Position numbers and translations under genes: made by a program. A stretch of 64,000 bases of DNA from CAWUEX02 sp963921305 (GTDB taxonomy: Bacteria; Pseudomonadota; Alphaproteobacteria; Rhodospirillales; Rhodospirillaceae): contig CAWUEX030000003.1 in assembly GCA_963921305.4 (NCBI GenBank), forward strand, positions 248,001-312,000, read 5' to 3'. Below are positions 42,531-51,114 of the stretch, piece by piece. The number at the start of each line of letters is the position of its first letter. The stretch's first letter is position 1. Below the pieces are notes generated by a model. The model worked only from the letters and a program-made list of their open reading frames with translations, did no database searches and was not told where the DNA came from.

Positions 42531-44663
42531 TCAGAACGTGGTGCGAAGTCGAAATCCTGCGATGTAGCCGCGTTCTTCGTCACGGAATTCTGTTCTCTCC
42601 ACAACACCATTGGCTTGGCTCGGATTGAAGATCGTTCTCTCGCGCCGCGTATTGACCTCAAGCAGGTTCGCCCAAAACACGCGTAGTATCGTGCCGGCCC
42701 TTAGGGTCTTCTCGAAAAAAATCCGAGCATCAAGCGATGTGGTTTTCCGGTCAAACTCGTTGAAATCACTCTCGATTGTGGGGCCATTCTTGGTGACATC
42801 GAAGCCATAAGACAAACCCCAGTCTTGAATGTCGTGCCGCCCCTCTAATTTGAGTTCGTAATCCTTAAGATTGCCGATCTTCCGTTTTTGACCAGTGAAG
42901 GGATCGGTAACACGAGAGTCTTGCACCAAGACTGAGCCGCTTAACACGACGTCAGCATCTGTGAAGCGGGCAAAGCGAATGCTCGATTCAAATTCCGCGC
43001 CGTAATGAGATCCGTTCCCCAAGTTTCCTGGTTGGGAGTCATCCAAGCCCAATGGGATAAGGTCTTTGACGTCATTAATCCGGCGATAAAACACGCGGCC
43101 ATTGATAACCCCTGCCCCATTTGCGAGCCGATGCTCGGCTCCGACTTCAAAGTCCCACGACTTTTCCGGCACCAAGTCGGGATTACCTGCAAGGACTTCG
43201 TTATCCTCGCGGTTAACTGTGGCCACGAAGTCATCGAAGTCTAACTGTCCGACATCTCTTCTAAACGAGAACCAGACTTGCGATGCCTGGGTCGGGTTGT
43301 ACCAGATGTCCAGACTGGGTTTGACAAACTTCAGACTGCGCTCGGAGCTAACATCACTGCCAATTTGAGTCAGCCAAGAAAACTCAGCCGCCAGCCCGGT
43401 TTCTATTTCGATGCCATTGATCGGCTTCCAGCTGTGGGTCGAGAACGCTTCAACACGATCTTCTGTAATCTTCTGATCGCTGTTGATGATCGGCACGTTA
43501 ACGGGCACGCCATCGACGATCACACTGAAGTCCAGATCCTTATCGAGTGTATTGATGGCCCCTTCCACTCCGACCTCGAGATCATGTTTTTCGGCCATCT
43601 TCCAGTTAAAAGTGCCGCGCAGAATCTTTTCGGTAGATGTTTGTTCACGCGCATCTGACCCTGTCGGCACTTCGACATCGCTAAGGATGTCAAAGTTTTC
43701 GTTATTCCGATCTGTCGTACTCCGCGAGTAGATAAACAAACCGGTGAAGTTTACCTTTTTGCTGAGCGGTTGGGCGTAGTCACCGCTGATCTCCCACGTC
43801 GTGTCATCACCACGGATATTGTCGATAAACGTCCCTGTGTTAAGGAGTGATCCGTCGCCAGGATCAACAAAGGAAACCGTTGTATCCTGATTATCTCTGG
43901 GAAAATGATTGATGAGGCCGTTGAGTTGAAAAACTTGGTTCGCTTCGCCTGAATAGGTAATCGAGCCTCTTGCCTCGATCTGCGACTGGTCTTGCCGCCG
44001 TTCCTCTTGAATGAGTGCAATTCTGTTCCCCGCAGAATCGACTAGGACATCAACCACATCCGTGGGCGTTAATCCGGGCCTTAGAGATAAAGACCCATTG
44101 TAATCGATCTGGCCCGCCGTTCCGCTGTAGGAGAGCGTGCCCATGGGGCGATACTGATCGCTCGGAAAATAAAATACGCCGGCCTGGGCGACGCCACTGC
44201 CCCGCCCCGCCCCCTCTTTGAGGACAACATTGATGACGCGCACGCCGACATCGGTATCGAGTTCCCGGACATTACCTGTGATCAATTCGATGCGTTCAAC
44301 CGACTTCGCAGGAAGGCGCTCCAGGAAGGATGAACTTTGGTTTTCTTTGCCGGTTAAGCGCTTTCCATCTATGAGAATCTGATCGGTGTTGGACCGCAGC
44401 CCGCGGCGCTCCTCTTGGTCATTGCCAAATCCACCAACCAGCCCTTCGGCCCCGGGAATACGGTTGATCATATCTTCGGCGGTGATTGGATTGTATGGCG
44501 CGAAGTATTCGGCATCATAGACGACCACAGATGCGGTATCCGCCTCGTCCCGGGAGCGCACCTCGGGCTCTTGCGCGAATACCGGATAACTTTGGGTCGC
44601 TGAAAGAAGTGTCAGATACAGGCCAGAGATGGCCACCAAACCCCTGTACATCATGGGATACAT
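42531..44663 (-). CDS. TonB-dependent outer-membrane receptor
   Basis: 710 residues. Signal peptide YRGLVAISGLYLTLLSA...YPVFAQ, then a plug domain at about 40-150 (AEDMINRIPGAEGL, RSNTDQILIDGKRLTG, VERIELITGNV) and a long 22-strand-type barrel ending in FRLRTTF, with the terminal aromatic needed for BAM recognition. The start ATG 44663 is chosen over a GTG at 44687 because AGG sits just upstream. It precedes the TbpB-like and Slam genes on the same strand, so it may import the ligand captured by that protein. The substrate is unknown. Confidence 0.9.
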   Translation of the reverse strand: MYPMMYRGLVAISGLYLTLLSATQSYPVFAQEPEVRSRDEADTASVVVYDAEYFAPYNPITAEDMINRIPGAEGLVGGFGNDQEERRGLRSNTDQILIDGKRLTGKENQSSSFLERLPAKSVERIELITGNVRELDTDVGVRVINVVLKEGAGRGSGVAQAGVFYFPSDQYRPMGTLSYSGTAGQIDYNGSLSLRPGLTPTDVVDVLVDSAGNRIALIQEERRQDQSQIEARGSITYSGEANQVFQLNGLINHFPRDNQDTTVSFVDPGDGSLLNTGTFIDNIRGDDTTWEISGDYAQPLSKKVNFTGLFIYSRSTTDRNNENFDILSDVEVPTGSDAREQTSTEKILRGTFNWKMAEKHDLEVGVEGAINTLDKDLDFSVIVDGVPVNVPIINSDQKITEDRVEAFSTHSWKPINGIEIETGLAAEFSWLTQIGSDVSSERSLKFVKPSLDIWYNPTQASQVWFSFRRDVGQLDFDDFVATVNREDNEVLAGNPDLVPEKSWDFEVGAEHRLANGAGVINGRVFYRRINDVKDLIPLGLDDSQPGNLGNGSHYGAEFESSIRFARFTDADVVLSGSVLVQDSRVTDPFTGQKRKIGNLKDYELKLEGRHDIQDWGLSYGFDVTKNGPTIESDFNEFDRKTTSLDARIFFEKTLRAGTILRVFWANLLEVNTRRERTIFNPSQANGVVERTEFRDEERGYIAGFRLRTTF

Positions 44664-44684
44664 GCTACCTGGGATTCGCCCTTT

Positions 44685-44703
44685 CACCTATGCGGAATAG
44701 GTG
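44685..44703. promoter_or_regulatory. Perfect 7-bp inverted repeat upstream of the TonB-dependent receptor
   Basis: CACCTAT-GCGGA-ATAGGTG, ending 22 bases before ATG 44663 and 64 bases before the divergent VOC gene start. Its position in the shared promoter region suggests an operator; the regulator is unknown. Confidence 0.45.
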
Positions 44704-44766
44704 TGATGTCGAGGGGTGGACGTGTAAGGTCGGCAGCACTCGGATGCAAAAAAGTGGATCAGCACG

Positions 44767-45282
44767 ATGAAACTCAGCCAAATGGTGCGCGCCGCGCTCC
44801 AAGTGTCAAATCTGGATCAATCCCGGGCGTTCTACAGTGAAGTTCTTGGCCTCACGGAGGTCTACAGTGAAGGAACAGCGCAAGGCGGCAATATGCATGA
44901 CCTCATTGGCATGCCGGACGGCGTGACCACCCGGGTGTGCATCTTGAAGCAGCCGGATTTCACCGCCTACGGAATGGTAGGCCTGTTCGAGGTTACTAAC
45001 CCCTCACCCCCCAAGATCGAGCGGCCCAGTCAGGGCTCGAACATCGGCGAGCTTTGTATGGTGTTTTATTGCAGCGACCTGGATGAGGTGATCCAGCGCG
45101 CAGAGAAACATCCGCATACCATTATTTGCGCACCGGTCCGGTTGCGGGTTCGGGGTTACGTCAAGCAACGGGAAATGGCGATGCGTGGCCCGGACGGCGA
45201 AAAAATCAATCTGATCGAGTGGGATCCCGACAAAGCCATTGAAGGGGACCGGCCCGAGAAATGGAAAGGGGAGCCGGAGTAA
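44767..45282 (+). CDS. VOC (glyoxalase/bleomycin-resistance) superfamily protein
   Basis: 171 residues. Two beta-alpha-beta-beta-beta modules: ALQVSNLDQSRAFYSEVLGLTEVYSEG at the N-terminus and LCMVFYCSDLDEVIQRAEKHPHTIICAPVRL later, ending with MRGPDGEKINLIEWDP, where Glu is a usual metal ligand. It may be a dioxygenase, isomerase or binding protein. It is divergent from the TonB-dependent receptor. Its last codons form one arm of a hairpin. Confidence 0.85.
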   Translation: MKLSQMVRAALQVSNLDQSRAFYSEVLGLTEVYSEGTAQGGNMHDLIGMPDGVTTRVCILKQPDFTAYGMVGLFEVTNPSPPKIERPSQGSNIGELCMVFYCSDLDEVIQRAEKHPHTIICAPVRLRVRGYVKQREMAMRGPDGEKINLIEWDPDKAIEGDRPEKWKGEPE

Positions 45283-45292
45283 GCGGCTCCCC
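45268..45292. terminator. Bidirectional terminator-like hairpin
   Basis: GGGGAGCCG (45268-45276) pairs exactly with CGGCTCCCC (45284-45292) across a 7-base loop that contains the stop codon of the VOC gene. It lies between two convergent genes. Only the minus strand has a short T/C-rich tail, so it is a weak intrinsic terminator for the autotransporter gene and possibly for both. Confidence 0.55.
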
Positions 45293-45318
45293 TGGTAAAC
45301 GGCTTTGGTTCGCCCGAC

Positions 45319-47130
45319 TCAGAAGGCGTAGGACAAGCGGCCGATAACGGCGTTGTCTTTGCCATCGGAATAGTCGATCGACCCTTGGTAGCTGACCTCT
45401 AGCGAAAGCCGATCACTCACGAGCGCAATCCCGGCATTCGCGGCAATCCGGTCATCAGAGGCGTTGCCGCGGCCAACGGATACGAGTTGGCCAGTGGACG
45501 TTTGAATCGTGGTGCCGTAGCCGACCTTGTCCAATTCTTTTTCATAGGCGACGCGCACCAAAGGAACGATACGCATACCATCGGACGAGTAGGTTCCGCC
45601 GAGCTCCACACCGATGGAACCGATAAGACCACTGGAGCGCTGATCCAACACCGTCAAATTCAGCATCGCAGCACCTGTTTCTTCGTAGGCGCTAACGTCG
45701 CTGGACACGAAGCGCACACCGGCAAAGGGCGCGGCCCGAAACCCGCCGGTCTCGAAGGACCAGCCCGCTTCGGCATTGATCATGGCGCTTTTGCCACTCG
45801 TGTCACCGAGCGCTTCGGGACGGGGTGTAAAGAGAGTGTTGCGGACCGTGTCGTAGCTCTCGGAACTCAATGCGGCGCTGAGATCCACGAACATGCCGCT
45901 TTCGCCGTTGAAACCGACGTAGGCTGATCCGCCGAAGGAATCGATATCTGCCTCGCCGCCGCCAACGAGTTCGATTTCGCCGGAGCCGTAGGTTGCAGAG
46001 GCACCGACAACCCAGCCCGAGCCAACGACCTTGTCGACACCAATCGTGATCATGTTGAGGTCGTAGTCGAAGCCGTTCAGGCTGGCCCGGTCGTCCCGGT
46101 CACCACTGCCGTGACGGTAAGACACATACACATTGGCCGGCGCGGAAGACCCATTGCTGGTTGACCGCACGGTCATCAGCCGTTGTTCAATAGACTGGCG
46201 ATACCCATCCATGACGATGTTGCCGAAGTAGGACGTTGACGCGACAACCCGCGGCTGTTCAAACATCGCCAGCGTCGCCTGGGCAAATTCGGCAACAATA
46301 CTATGCGCTGCCCGGGTCGGGTGGATGGCGTCCCAAAACAGGGCCGCGTCTGCTGCCGCATCGGTCGGGCACGCGCCGGTCGGCTGCGCCAGACCGTCCA
46401 GACACGGTATGGTGACGTTGGCGAACCCGTACACGGCCGGATTGGCGATCACGTCATCGAACAGACCTTCGATGTCCATGATGAAGATTTGCACGCCAAG
46501 CGATTGCTCAAGGCCAATCAGGGTCGTGTGTAAGTTGGAGTTATAAAAGGCCGCCAATTCATTCAGGCTGTCGGCCAATCCGGTTGCCGCCCCGCCCGGC
46601 GTATTGCCGAACTTGGGCAAATTCGGAATCAAGAAGGTATCTGCCCCGAACGCGTTCAGCGTACCAATCGCCGTACCGATGTTGGTGATGACCGTATTGG
46701 TCAATACAGAAGGCGGCGTGGTTGCGGCATTACGCAAAAAGTCGTTGTTGCCCGCCCAGACGATCGTCAGGGCGCCAGCGGGCACTGTGCCACCGCCGCC
46801 GACAAACCCGTTGACCTGATTGCCCACATCGATCGCGTTTGTTGTGCCCGTCTCGGCACCGGCAATCGCAAAATTTGTCGCCTGCACGTAGGGAAAGCCA
46901 AGCGCGGGCGCCAAGCTCTCAACCCAGACCGGACCGTTTGAAACGCGCCCATTGAAATAGGGCGGACTGGGCGGATTGGTGCCACCGGTCAAAGCGAACA
47001 GATTGCCTGAGTCGGACAGACTGTCGCCGAACACATACAGTCCGGAAAATTGCTGCGCGGCTGCTGGTTGAGCGACGCCAGCGAACCCAAGGGCCAACAC
47101 TGACAAAAGCAATGTCTTGGTTCGTGTCAT
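45319..47130 (-). CDS. Autotransporter GDSL esterase/lipase
   Basis: 603 residues. Signal peptide (LLLSVLALGFAGVAQPAAA) is followed by an SGNH/GDSL hydrolase domain: YVFGDSLSDSGN with nucleophile Ser37, AGNND (block III), and WDAIHPT with catalytic Asp and His near residue 270. From about 310 to the end is an autotransporter beta-barrel finishing in GRLSYAF. The arrangement matches EstA/EstP-type surface esterases that hydrolyse short-chain or lipid esters and remain anchored in the outer membrane. Confidence 0.93.
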   Translation of the reverse strand: MTRTKTLLLSVLALGFAGVAQPAAAQQFSGLYVFGDSLSDSGNLFALTGGTNPPSPPYFNGRVSNGPVWVESLAPALGFPYVQATNFAIAGAETGTTNAIDVGNQVNGFVGGGGTVPAGALTIVWAGNNDFLRNAATTPPSVLTNTVITNIGTAIGTLNAFGADTFLIPNLPKFGNTPGGAATGLADSLNELAAFYNSNLHTTLIGLEQSLGVQIFIMDIEGLFDDVIANPAVYGFANVTIPCLDGLAQPTGACPTDAAADAALFWDAIHPTRAAHSIVAEFAQATLAMFEQPRVVASTSYFGNIVMDGYRQSIEQRLMTVRSTSNGSSAPANVYVSYRHGSGDRDDRASLNGFDYDLNMITIGVDKVVGSGWVVGASATYGSGEIELVGGGEADIDSFGGSAYVGFNGESGMFVDLSAALSSESYDTVRNTLFTPRPEALGDTSGKSAMINAEAGWSFETGGFRAAPFAGVRFVSSDVSAYEETGAAMLNLTVLDQRSSGLIGSIGVELGGTYSSDGMRIVPLVRVAYEKELDKVGYGTTIQTSTGQLVSVGRGNASDDRIAANAGIALVSDRLSLEVSYQGSIDYSDGKDNAVIGRLSYAF

Positions 47131-47440
47131 AACGAAGCACCTTCTTGGCTGGAACGGTCAGGCTACCTAACCGCACGTTTCAAGTGACTGTCTTCATTCA
47201 GTAAATCACAGATTGTTGGGTTTGAAAATTCCCCAGAACAGCACTCAGAATGCGAAAAGCCAAGGAAATGCAGGTATCTAGACGAGATACGCTGTCGTCC
47301 GCGTTACGGTATGGAAGCGAAGATCAGGGAAAGTGCGCAATGCTCATCAAGCGACTCCCGTATCTCCGTTTGGAGATTGGCGTGATCCGGCGAACTATCG
47401 TAAAAAGAACAGTAGGTATTGAGCTGAAGAGAGATGAGCC
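47131..47440. other. Intergenic region between divergent genes
   Basis: 310 bases between the autotransporter start and the cupin gene start. It must carry both promoters. One short inverted repeat, GTATCT-N5-AGATAC, is at 47274-47290. An open frame at 47250-47444 overlaps the next start by ATGA but has no recognisable protein features. Nothing else was recognised. Confidence 0.4.
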
Positions 47441-48067
47441 ATGAAAGACGATCATCAGCGTGAAACAATGCTACCCGCTGTAGAGAAGTTTGTCTCGGCC
47501 GTGCGCGGTATGTTTGCAGATGGCTTAACCGCGGACGAAGTCTGGCCGCGTGCATGCGATCATCTCAAGGAAATGTTGCGTGACCCTGACGTCAGGGAAC
47601 ATGCCAAAACGTGGCCAACAAGTCCTGCCAAACTGGGGCTTGAGGGCAAACACGCCAACCTTCTGTTTTATGAAGATTCTGACTACGGCTTTGTCATCAA
47701 CGGCCTTATCAAAAAGCCGGATGCCAAAACAACGGTGCACGACCATGGCAAGTCCTGGACGCTGTACGGTGTAGTTGAAGGCGGCGAGCGCGTGCTCAGA
47801 TTTGAACGCACCGACGGCGGTGAACCCGGCGACTTACCGGAAAGCGCCGTGGTTGAGGAAACCGATGTCGTGACCGTAGGCCCAGGTTATGTCGACTTCA
47901 TCAAGCCCTGGGAAATTCACGCGGAGTACAACGACAGCGCACCTACGGTCGCGGTTATCGTCCGCAGCCAACGCTGCGGTACCTACGTGCAAAACATCTT
48001 TTATCAAAAGGATAATTCCGTAGAGCAGTACTACGGGCCGGATCAAATTCCCTTCCGGTTTGGTTAG
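47441..48067 (+). CDS. Cupin-fold metalloprotein, cysteine-dioxygenase-like
   Basis: 208 residues. TTVHDHGKSWTLYGVVEGGERVL carries the HxH pair of the first cupin motif, and KPWEIHAEYND the third His. The Trp and Gly around the HDHG motif are as in thiol-dioxygenase-like proteins; identity to the 39520-40089 protein looks low apart from these motifs. The likely role is oxygen-dependent oxidation of a small substrate. GAGAGATGAGCC precedes the ATG. It is convergent with the amine oxidase gene. Confidence 0.75.
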   Translation: MKDDHQRETMLPAVEKFVSAVRGMFADGLTADEVWPRACDHLKEMLRDPDVREHAKTWPTSPAKLGLEGKHANLLFYEDSDYGFVINGLIKKPDAKTTVHDHGKSWTLYGVVEGGERVLRFERTDGGEPGDLPESAVVEETDVVTVGPGYVDFIKPWEIHAEYNDSAPTVAVIVRSQRCGTYVQNIFYQKDNSVEQYYGPDQIPFRFG

Positions 48068-48073
48068 GCGACG

Positions 48074-49501
48074 TTAGAGCACGTCCAGGACTTCAAACGC
48101 ACAGCGCTCGCCGGACTCCATCGCGCCCTCCATGCCGCGGTTCGATGTCGCCGTGTGCTCGCCGCAGAAATGAATGCGCCCGGCGGACTGAGCCAGAACC
48201 GGCTGGAACCTGTGAACCTGTCCCGGCTCCCACTCCATCCAAGTACCACCGGCAAACCTGTCCATTGCCCAAGATTTATACCCGGCAGCTCGAATTTTTC
48301 CTTTCGCTGCCGGACGGAGTTTCTCATATTCAGAGACGACCATCGCCTGCGCGGCCTCAGGACCAAGGCTATCGAGCCGGGCCGCGACATTGCCGCGGGA
48401 CCGGGCAATCAATCCGGTGACTTCTGTGGACTCGGCATTCTGACGGAGGACACCGATCTGGCCGGCGGCTGTATCCGTCCACATGCCGGGGCCGAACCCG
48501 TCATCGTCCCAAAAAGGTTGCTCAGCAACGATAAATGTCTTGTTGATCATCATCGCCGGCAGAAGATCAATGGCCGCAGCTTTGCGCGGCGGCAGCAGCG
48601 GATCGAACCGCACCCAGCGGAGCGGTGGTAAAGGAGTAGAGTTAATTACGCGCGTCGCGTTGAACTTGGACCCATCCTCGCAATGCACCTCGACACCCGA
48701 CGCGGTTTGGCGAAGTCCCGAGACCGCTTTGCCGAGATGGACATCGCCAGGCAGTTCCGCCGCCATGCGCTCGGGAATGCGTTGATTACCACCAACGGCC
48801 TTAAGGGCGACATTCTCGATTTCGGTCTGCACTTTGTCCCAGCCGATGCGGAAGAACCACGTGAGGATCGAGCAATCGTGCGCCGACGTCCCACGGCCGA
48901 TATTGGTTTCATAGTTCTGCTGAATGGTTTGATCCGACCATCCCAGCCCGCGCAGAAACGCGTAGACCGAGCTGTCGTATTTTTCACTTTCCGGATCAGT
49001 CCAGTCTTCAAAGGCTGCAAGTGGATTGTTGGCCTCGACCACCGACTCAAAAAACCGCCGGCCGGGAAACGCGTTCTTAGCGTCCTCCGGCATATGATTG
49101 AGCGGATGGGACGGCCAGGCGTCGCGCGGAATGACGGATCCGCCCAACGCGATTTCGGTTTGTGAAAGACGACCACGCGCACGATGATCGACCAGGCGCA
49201 AACCCAACTGGTCAGCCATGTCGCGCATACGCCCGTAGCCGCCGAGGATGGAGTCACCACCGGCTTCAGGAGAACCTTCGAGATGGTTGTAACTCTCGAT
49301 CCGGCCGCCGATGCGCTTGCGCCCTTCCAACACGGTGACGCGGACACCTTGCTCTGCCAGCAGCCGCGCCGCGTAAAGGCCGGACAGGCCCGCGCCTATG
49401 ACGATGACATCGGCATCCGTTTGAGCGCGAGCAGGACGATGGCGAGTCACGACGCCCGCCGCCGCGAGCGAGCCAATAAATTCACGCCGCGCCAGGACCA
49501 T
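48074..49501 (-). CDS. Tat-exported flavin amine oxidase family protein
   Basis: 475 residues. Twin-arginine signal LARREFIGSLAAAG ends near ARAQ. The FAD-binding N-terminus is DVIVIGAGLSGLYAARLL...LEGRKRIGGR, and the C-terminal FAD segment is IHFCGEHTATSNRGMEGAMESGER. The enzyme should oxidise an amine or similar substrate in the periplasm. The start ATG 49501 lies four bases after the stop of the upstream paralogue; the longer open frame would run into that gene. No covalent-flavin motif (SGGCY) of eukaryotic MAO is present. Confidence 0.88.
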   Translation of the reverse strand: MVLARREFIGSLAAAGVVTRHRPARAQTDADVIVIGAGLSGLYAARLLAEQGVRVTVLEGRKRIGGRIESYNHLEGSPEAGGDSILGGYGRMRDMADQLGLRLVDHRARGRLSQTEIALGGSVIPRDAWPSHPLNHMPEDAKNAFPGRRFFESVVEANNPLAAFEDWTDPESEKYDSSVYAFLRGLGWSDQTIQQNYETNIGRGTSAHDCSILTWFFRIGWDKVQTEIENVALKAVGGNQRIPERMAAELPGDVHLGKAVSGLRQTASGVEVHCEDGSKFNATRVINSTPLPPLRWVRFDPLLPPRKAAAIDLLPAMMINKTFIVAEQPFWDDDGFGPGMWTDTAAGQIGVLRQNAESTEVTGLIARSRGNVAARLDSLGPEAAQAMVVSEYEKLRPAAKGKIRAAGYKSWAMDRFAGGTWMEWEPGQVHRFQPVLAQSAGRIHFCGEHTATSNRGMEGAMESGERCAFEVLDVL

Positions 49502-49505
49502 CGGC

Positions 49506-50963
49506 TTAAATCGCGTCGAGAACTTCAAACGCGGCGCGTTCGCCGGACTCCATAGCGCCTTCCATACCGCGGTTCGATGTCGCGGTATGTTCACCGCAGA
49601 AATGCAGGCGGCTTGCGGGTTCCATGATCGCTTTGACCATCGTCGTCACGGTTCCGGGCGACCAGACCGCCCAATCACCCGCTGCGAAGGGGTCCGACTG
49701 CCACGACTTGATACCGGCCAACTCGAGTTTGCCTTTGGCAGCCGGGCGTATGGTCTCATAGTCCTCAAGCACCCGGGCCATCGCTTCCTCATCGCCCATC
49801 GCATCGAGTTTATCGGCCAAATGACCACGCCCCCAGGCCATCAGGCAGGTAATCTTGTTGGCGTCTTCCCCTTCCCGGAGGGCGCGGACCTCGCCGCAGT
49901 CTGTATCCGTCCACATGGCGGGGCTAAAGCCGTCTTCTTCCCAGAAAGGCTCTTTTGGCACCAGGATCACCTTGGTAATTTTCTGGACCGGGACCGTCTG
50001 AATGGCCTGCGATTTGAGAGATGGCAGAATCGGATCAAACTTAAGCCAGCGCATGGTTGGGATGGGCATTGAGCAAACGACACGCTTAGCGCGGTGCATG
50101 CTGCCATCCCGGCACTGAACTTCCGCCATGCCGCCATCCTGGCGAATGCCGATGACCTCTTTGCCGAGCAGAACCTCTCGCGACAATGAGGCCGCCATGG
50201 CTTCTGGAATACTTTGGTTCCCACCAGGTGCCTTGAAGGCCACCCGGTCTAGTTCGCCCTGCAGCTTGAACCACGCCTGGGTGAAGAACCACATCAGCGC
50301 CGAGATATCGTGGGCCGACGTGCCGTACTGAACATTAGTGTTGTAGTTCAGTTCAATGGCTTCATCGCTCCAGCCGATCTCCTTAAACACGTCGTATATC
50401 GACGTATCGAACTGAGCGCTGTCAGCGTCCAGCCAATCTTCAAAGGCATCCAGCGGATTGTGCTCGCCGATGACAGCCTGGAAATAACCACGACCGGGGA
50501 AACGATTCTTCGCCCCGTCGGGCATTTTGTTAAGCGGATGCGTCGGCCACTCTTCCATGGGAATGACCTGGCCCTGCAGCGCCAGCATGGTGTTGGTCGG
50601 ATCCTTGTGGGCTTCCGGCGACAGGTCACGGCGGGCCTGATGGTCGACAAGTTCAACACCGAGGCGCGCGGACACATCTTGCATGCGCCCGTAACCACCT
50701 AAGATCGAGTCCCCGCCCCATTCTGGGTTTCCTTCGACGTCGCGCGCGCTGAACAGACGGCCACCTAGTCTATCCCGCCCTTCAAGGACTTGGACGGACA
50801 CGCCAGATTCCTCAAGAAGCATGGCCGTATACAGACCCGATAATCCAGCGCCGATCACAATGACGTCCGTATCCGTGGCCGCCCTTGCATATCTGCTGCC
50901 CAGGGAACCCGCTACTGCCGCCGTCGCGCTGGTCTTGAGGATTGTCCGCCGAGAAATGGTCAT
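49506..50963 (-). CDS. Tat-exported flavin amine oxidase family protein
   Basis: 485 residues, clearly paralogous to its downstream neighbour. Twin-arginine signal ISRRTILKTSATAAVAG, cleavage near ARAA. DVIVIGAGLSGLYTAMLL...LEGRDRLGGR binds FAD; LHFCGEHTATSNRGMEGAMESGER is the C-terminal FAD motif. The two genes are four bases apart and probably co-transcribed, with this one first. A periplasmic heterodimer or two enzymes of different specificity are both possible. Confidence 0.88.
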   Translation of the reverse strand: MTISRRTILKTSATAAVAGSLGSRYARAATDTDVIVIGAGLSGLYTAMLLEESGVSVQVLEGRDRLGGRLFSARDVEGNPEWGGDSILGGYGRMQDVSARLGVELVDHQARRDLSPEAHKDPTNTMLALQGQVIPMEEWPTHPLNKMPDGAKNRFPGRGYFQAVIGEHNPLDAFEDWLDADSAQFDTSIYDVFKEIGWSDEAIELNYNTNVQYGTSAHDISALMWFFTQAWFKLQGELDRVAFKAPGGNQSIPEAMAASLSREVLLGKEVIGIRQDGGMAEVQCRDGSMHRAKRVVCSMPIPTMRWLKFDPILPSLKSQAIQTVPVQKITKVILVPKEPFWEEDGFSPAMWTDTDCGEVRALREGEDANKITCLMAWGRGHLADKLDAMGDEEAMARVLEDYETIRPAAKGKLELAGIKSWQSDPFAAGDWAVWSPGTVTTMVKAIMEPASRLHFCGEHTATSNRGMEGAMESGERAAFEVLDAI

Positions 50964-51114
50964 AGTGCGCTCCTATCCGTTTGAACCATGGTACCGCTAG
51001 GGCTCAATCTTTGACCAGATGGCCATTTCGCTTACTCGCCTAGTGATATTAGGGGTTGGAAATCACCAGGCAGAACCGAGTAAGGTGCCCCCCTGCCTGA
51101 GGACACTGCCATCT

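Noticed and set aside
47250..47444. A 64-codon frame ending in ATGA with the cupin gene start
   Set aside because: Residues are basic and featureless, no ribosome-binding site precedes it, and it covers the promoter region of the following gene. The stop/start overlap alone is weak evidence.
49502..49594. N-terminal extension of the 48074-49501 amine oxidase
   Set aside because: The extension would lie within the end of the upstream paralogue and would bury the twin-arginine signal. ATG 49501 fits the signal and the four-base gap.
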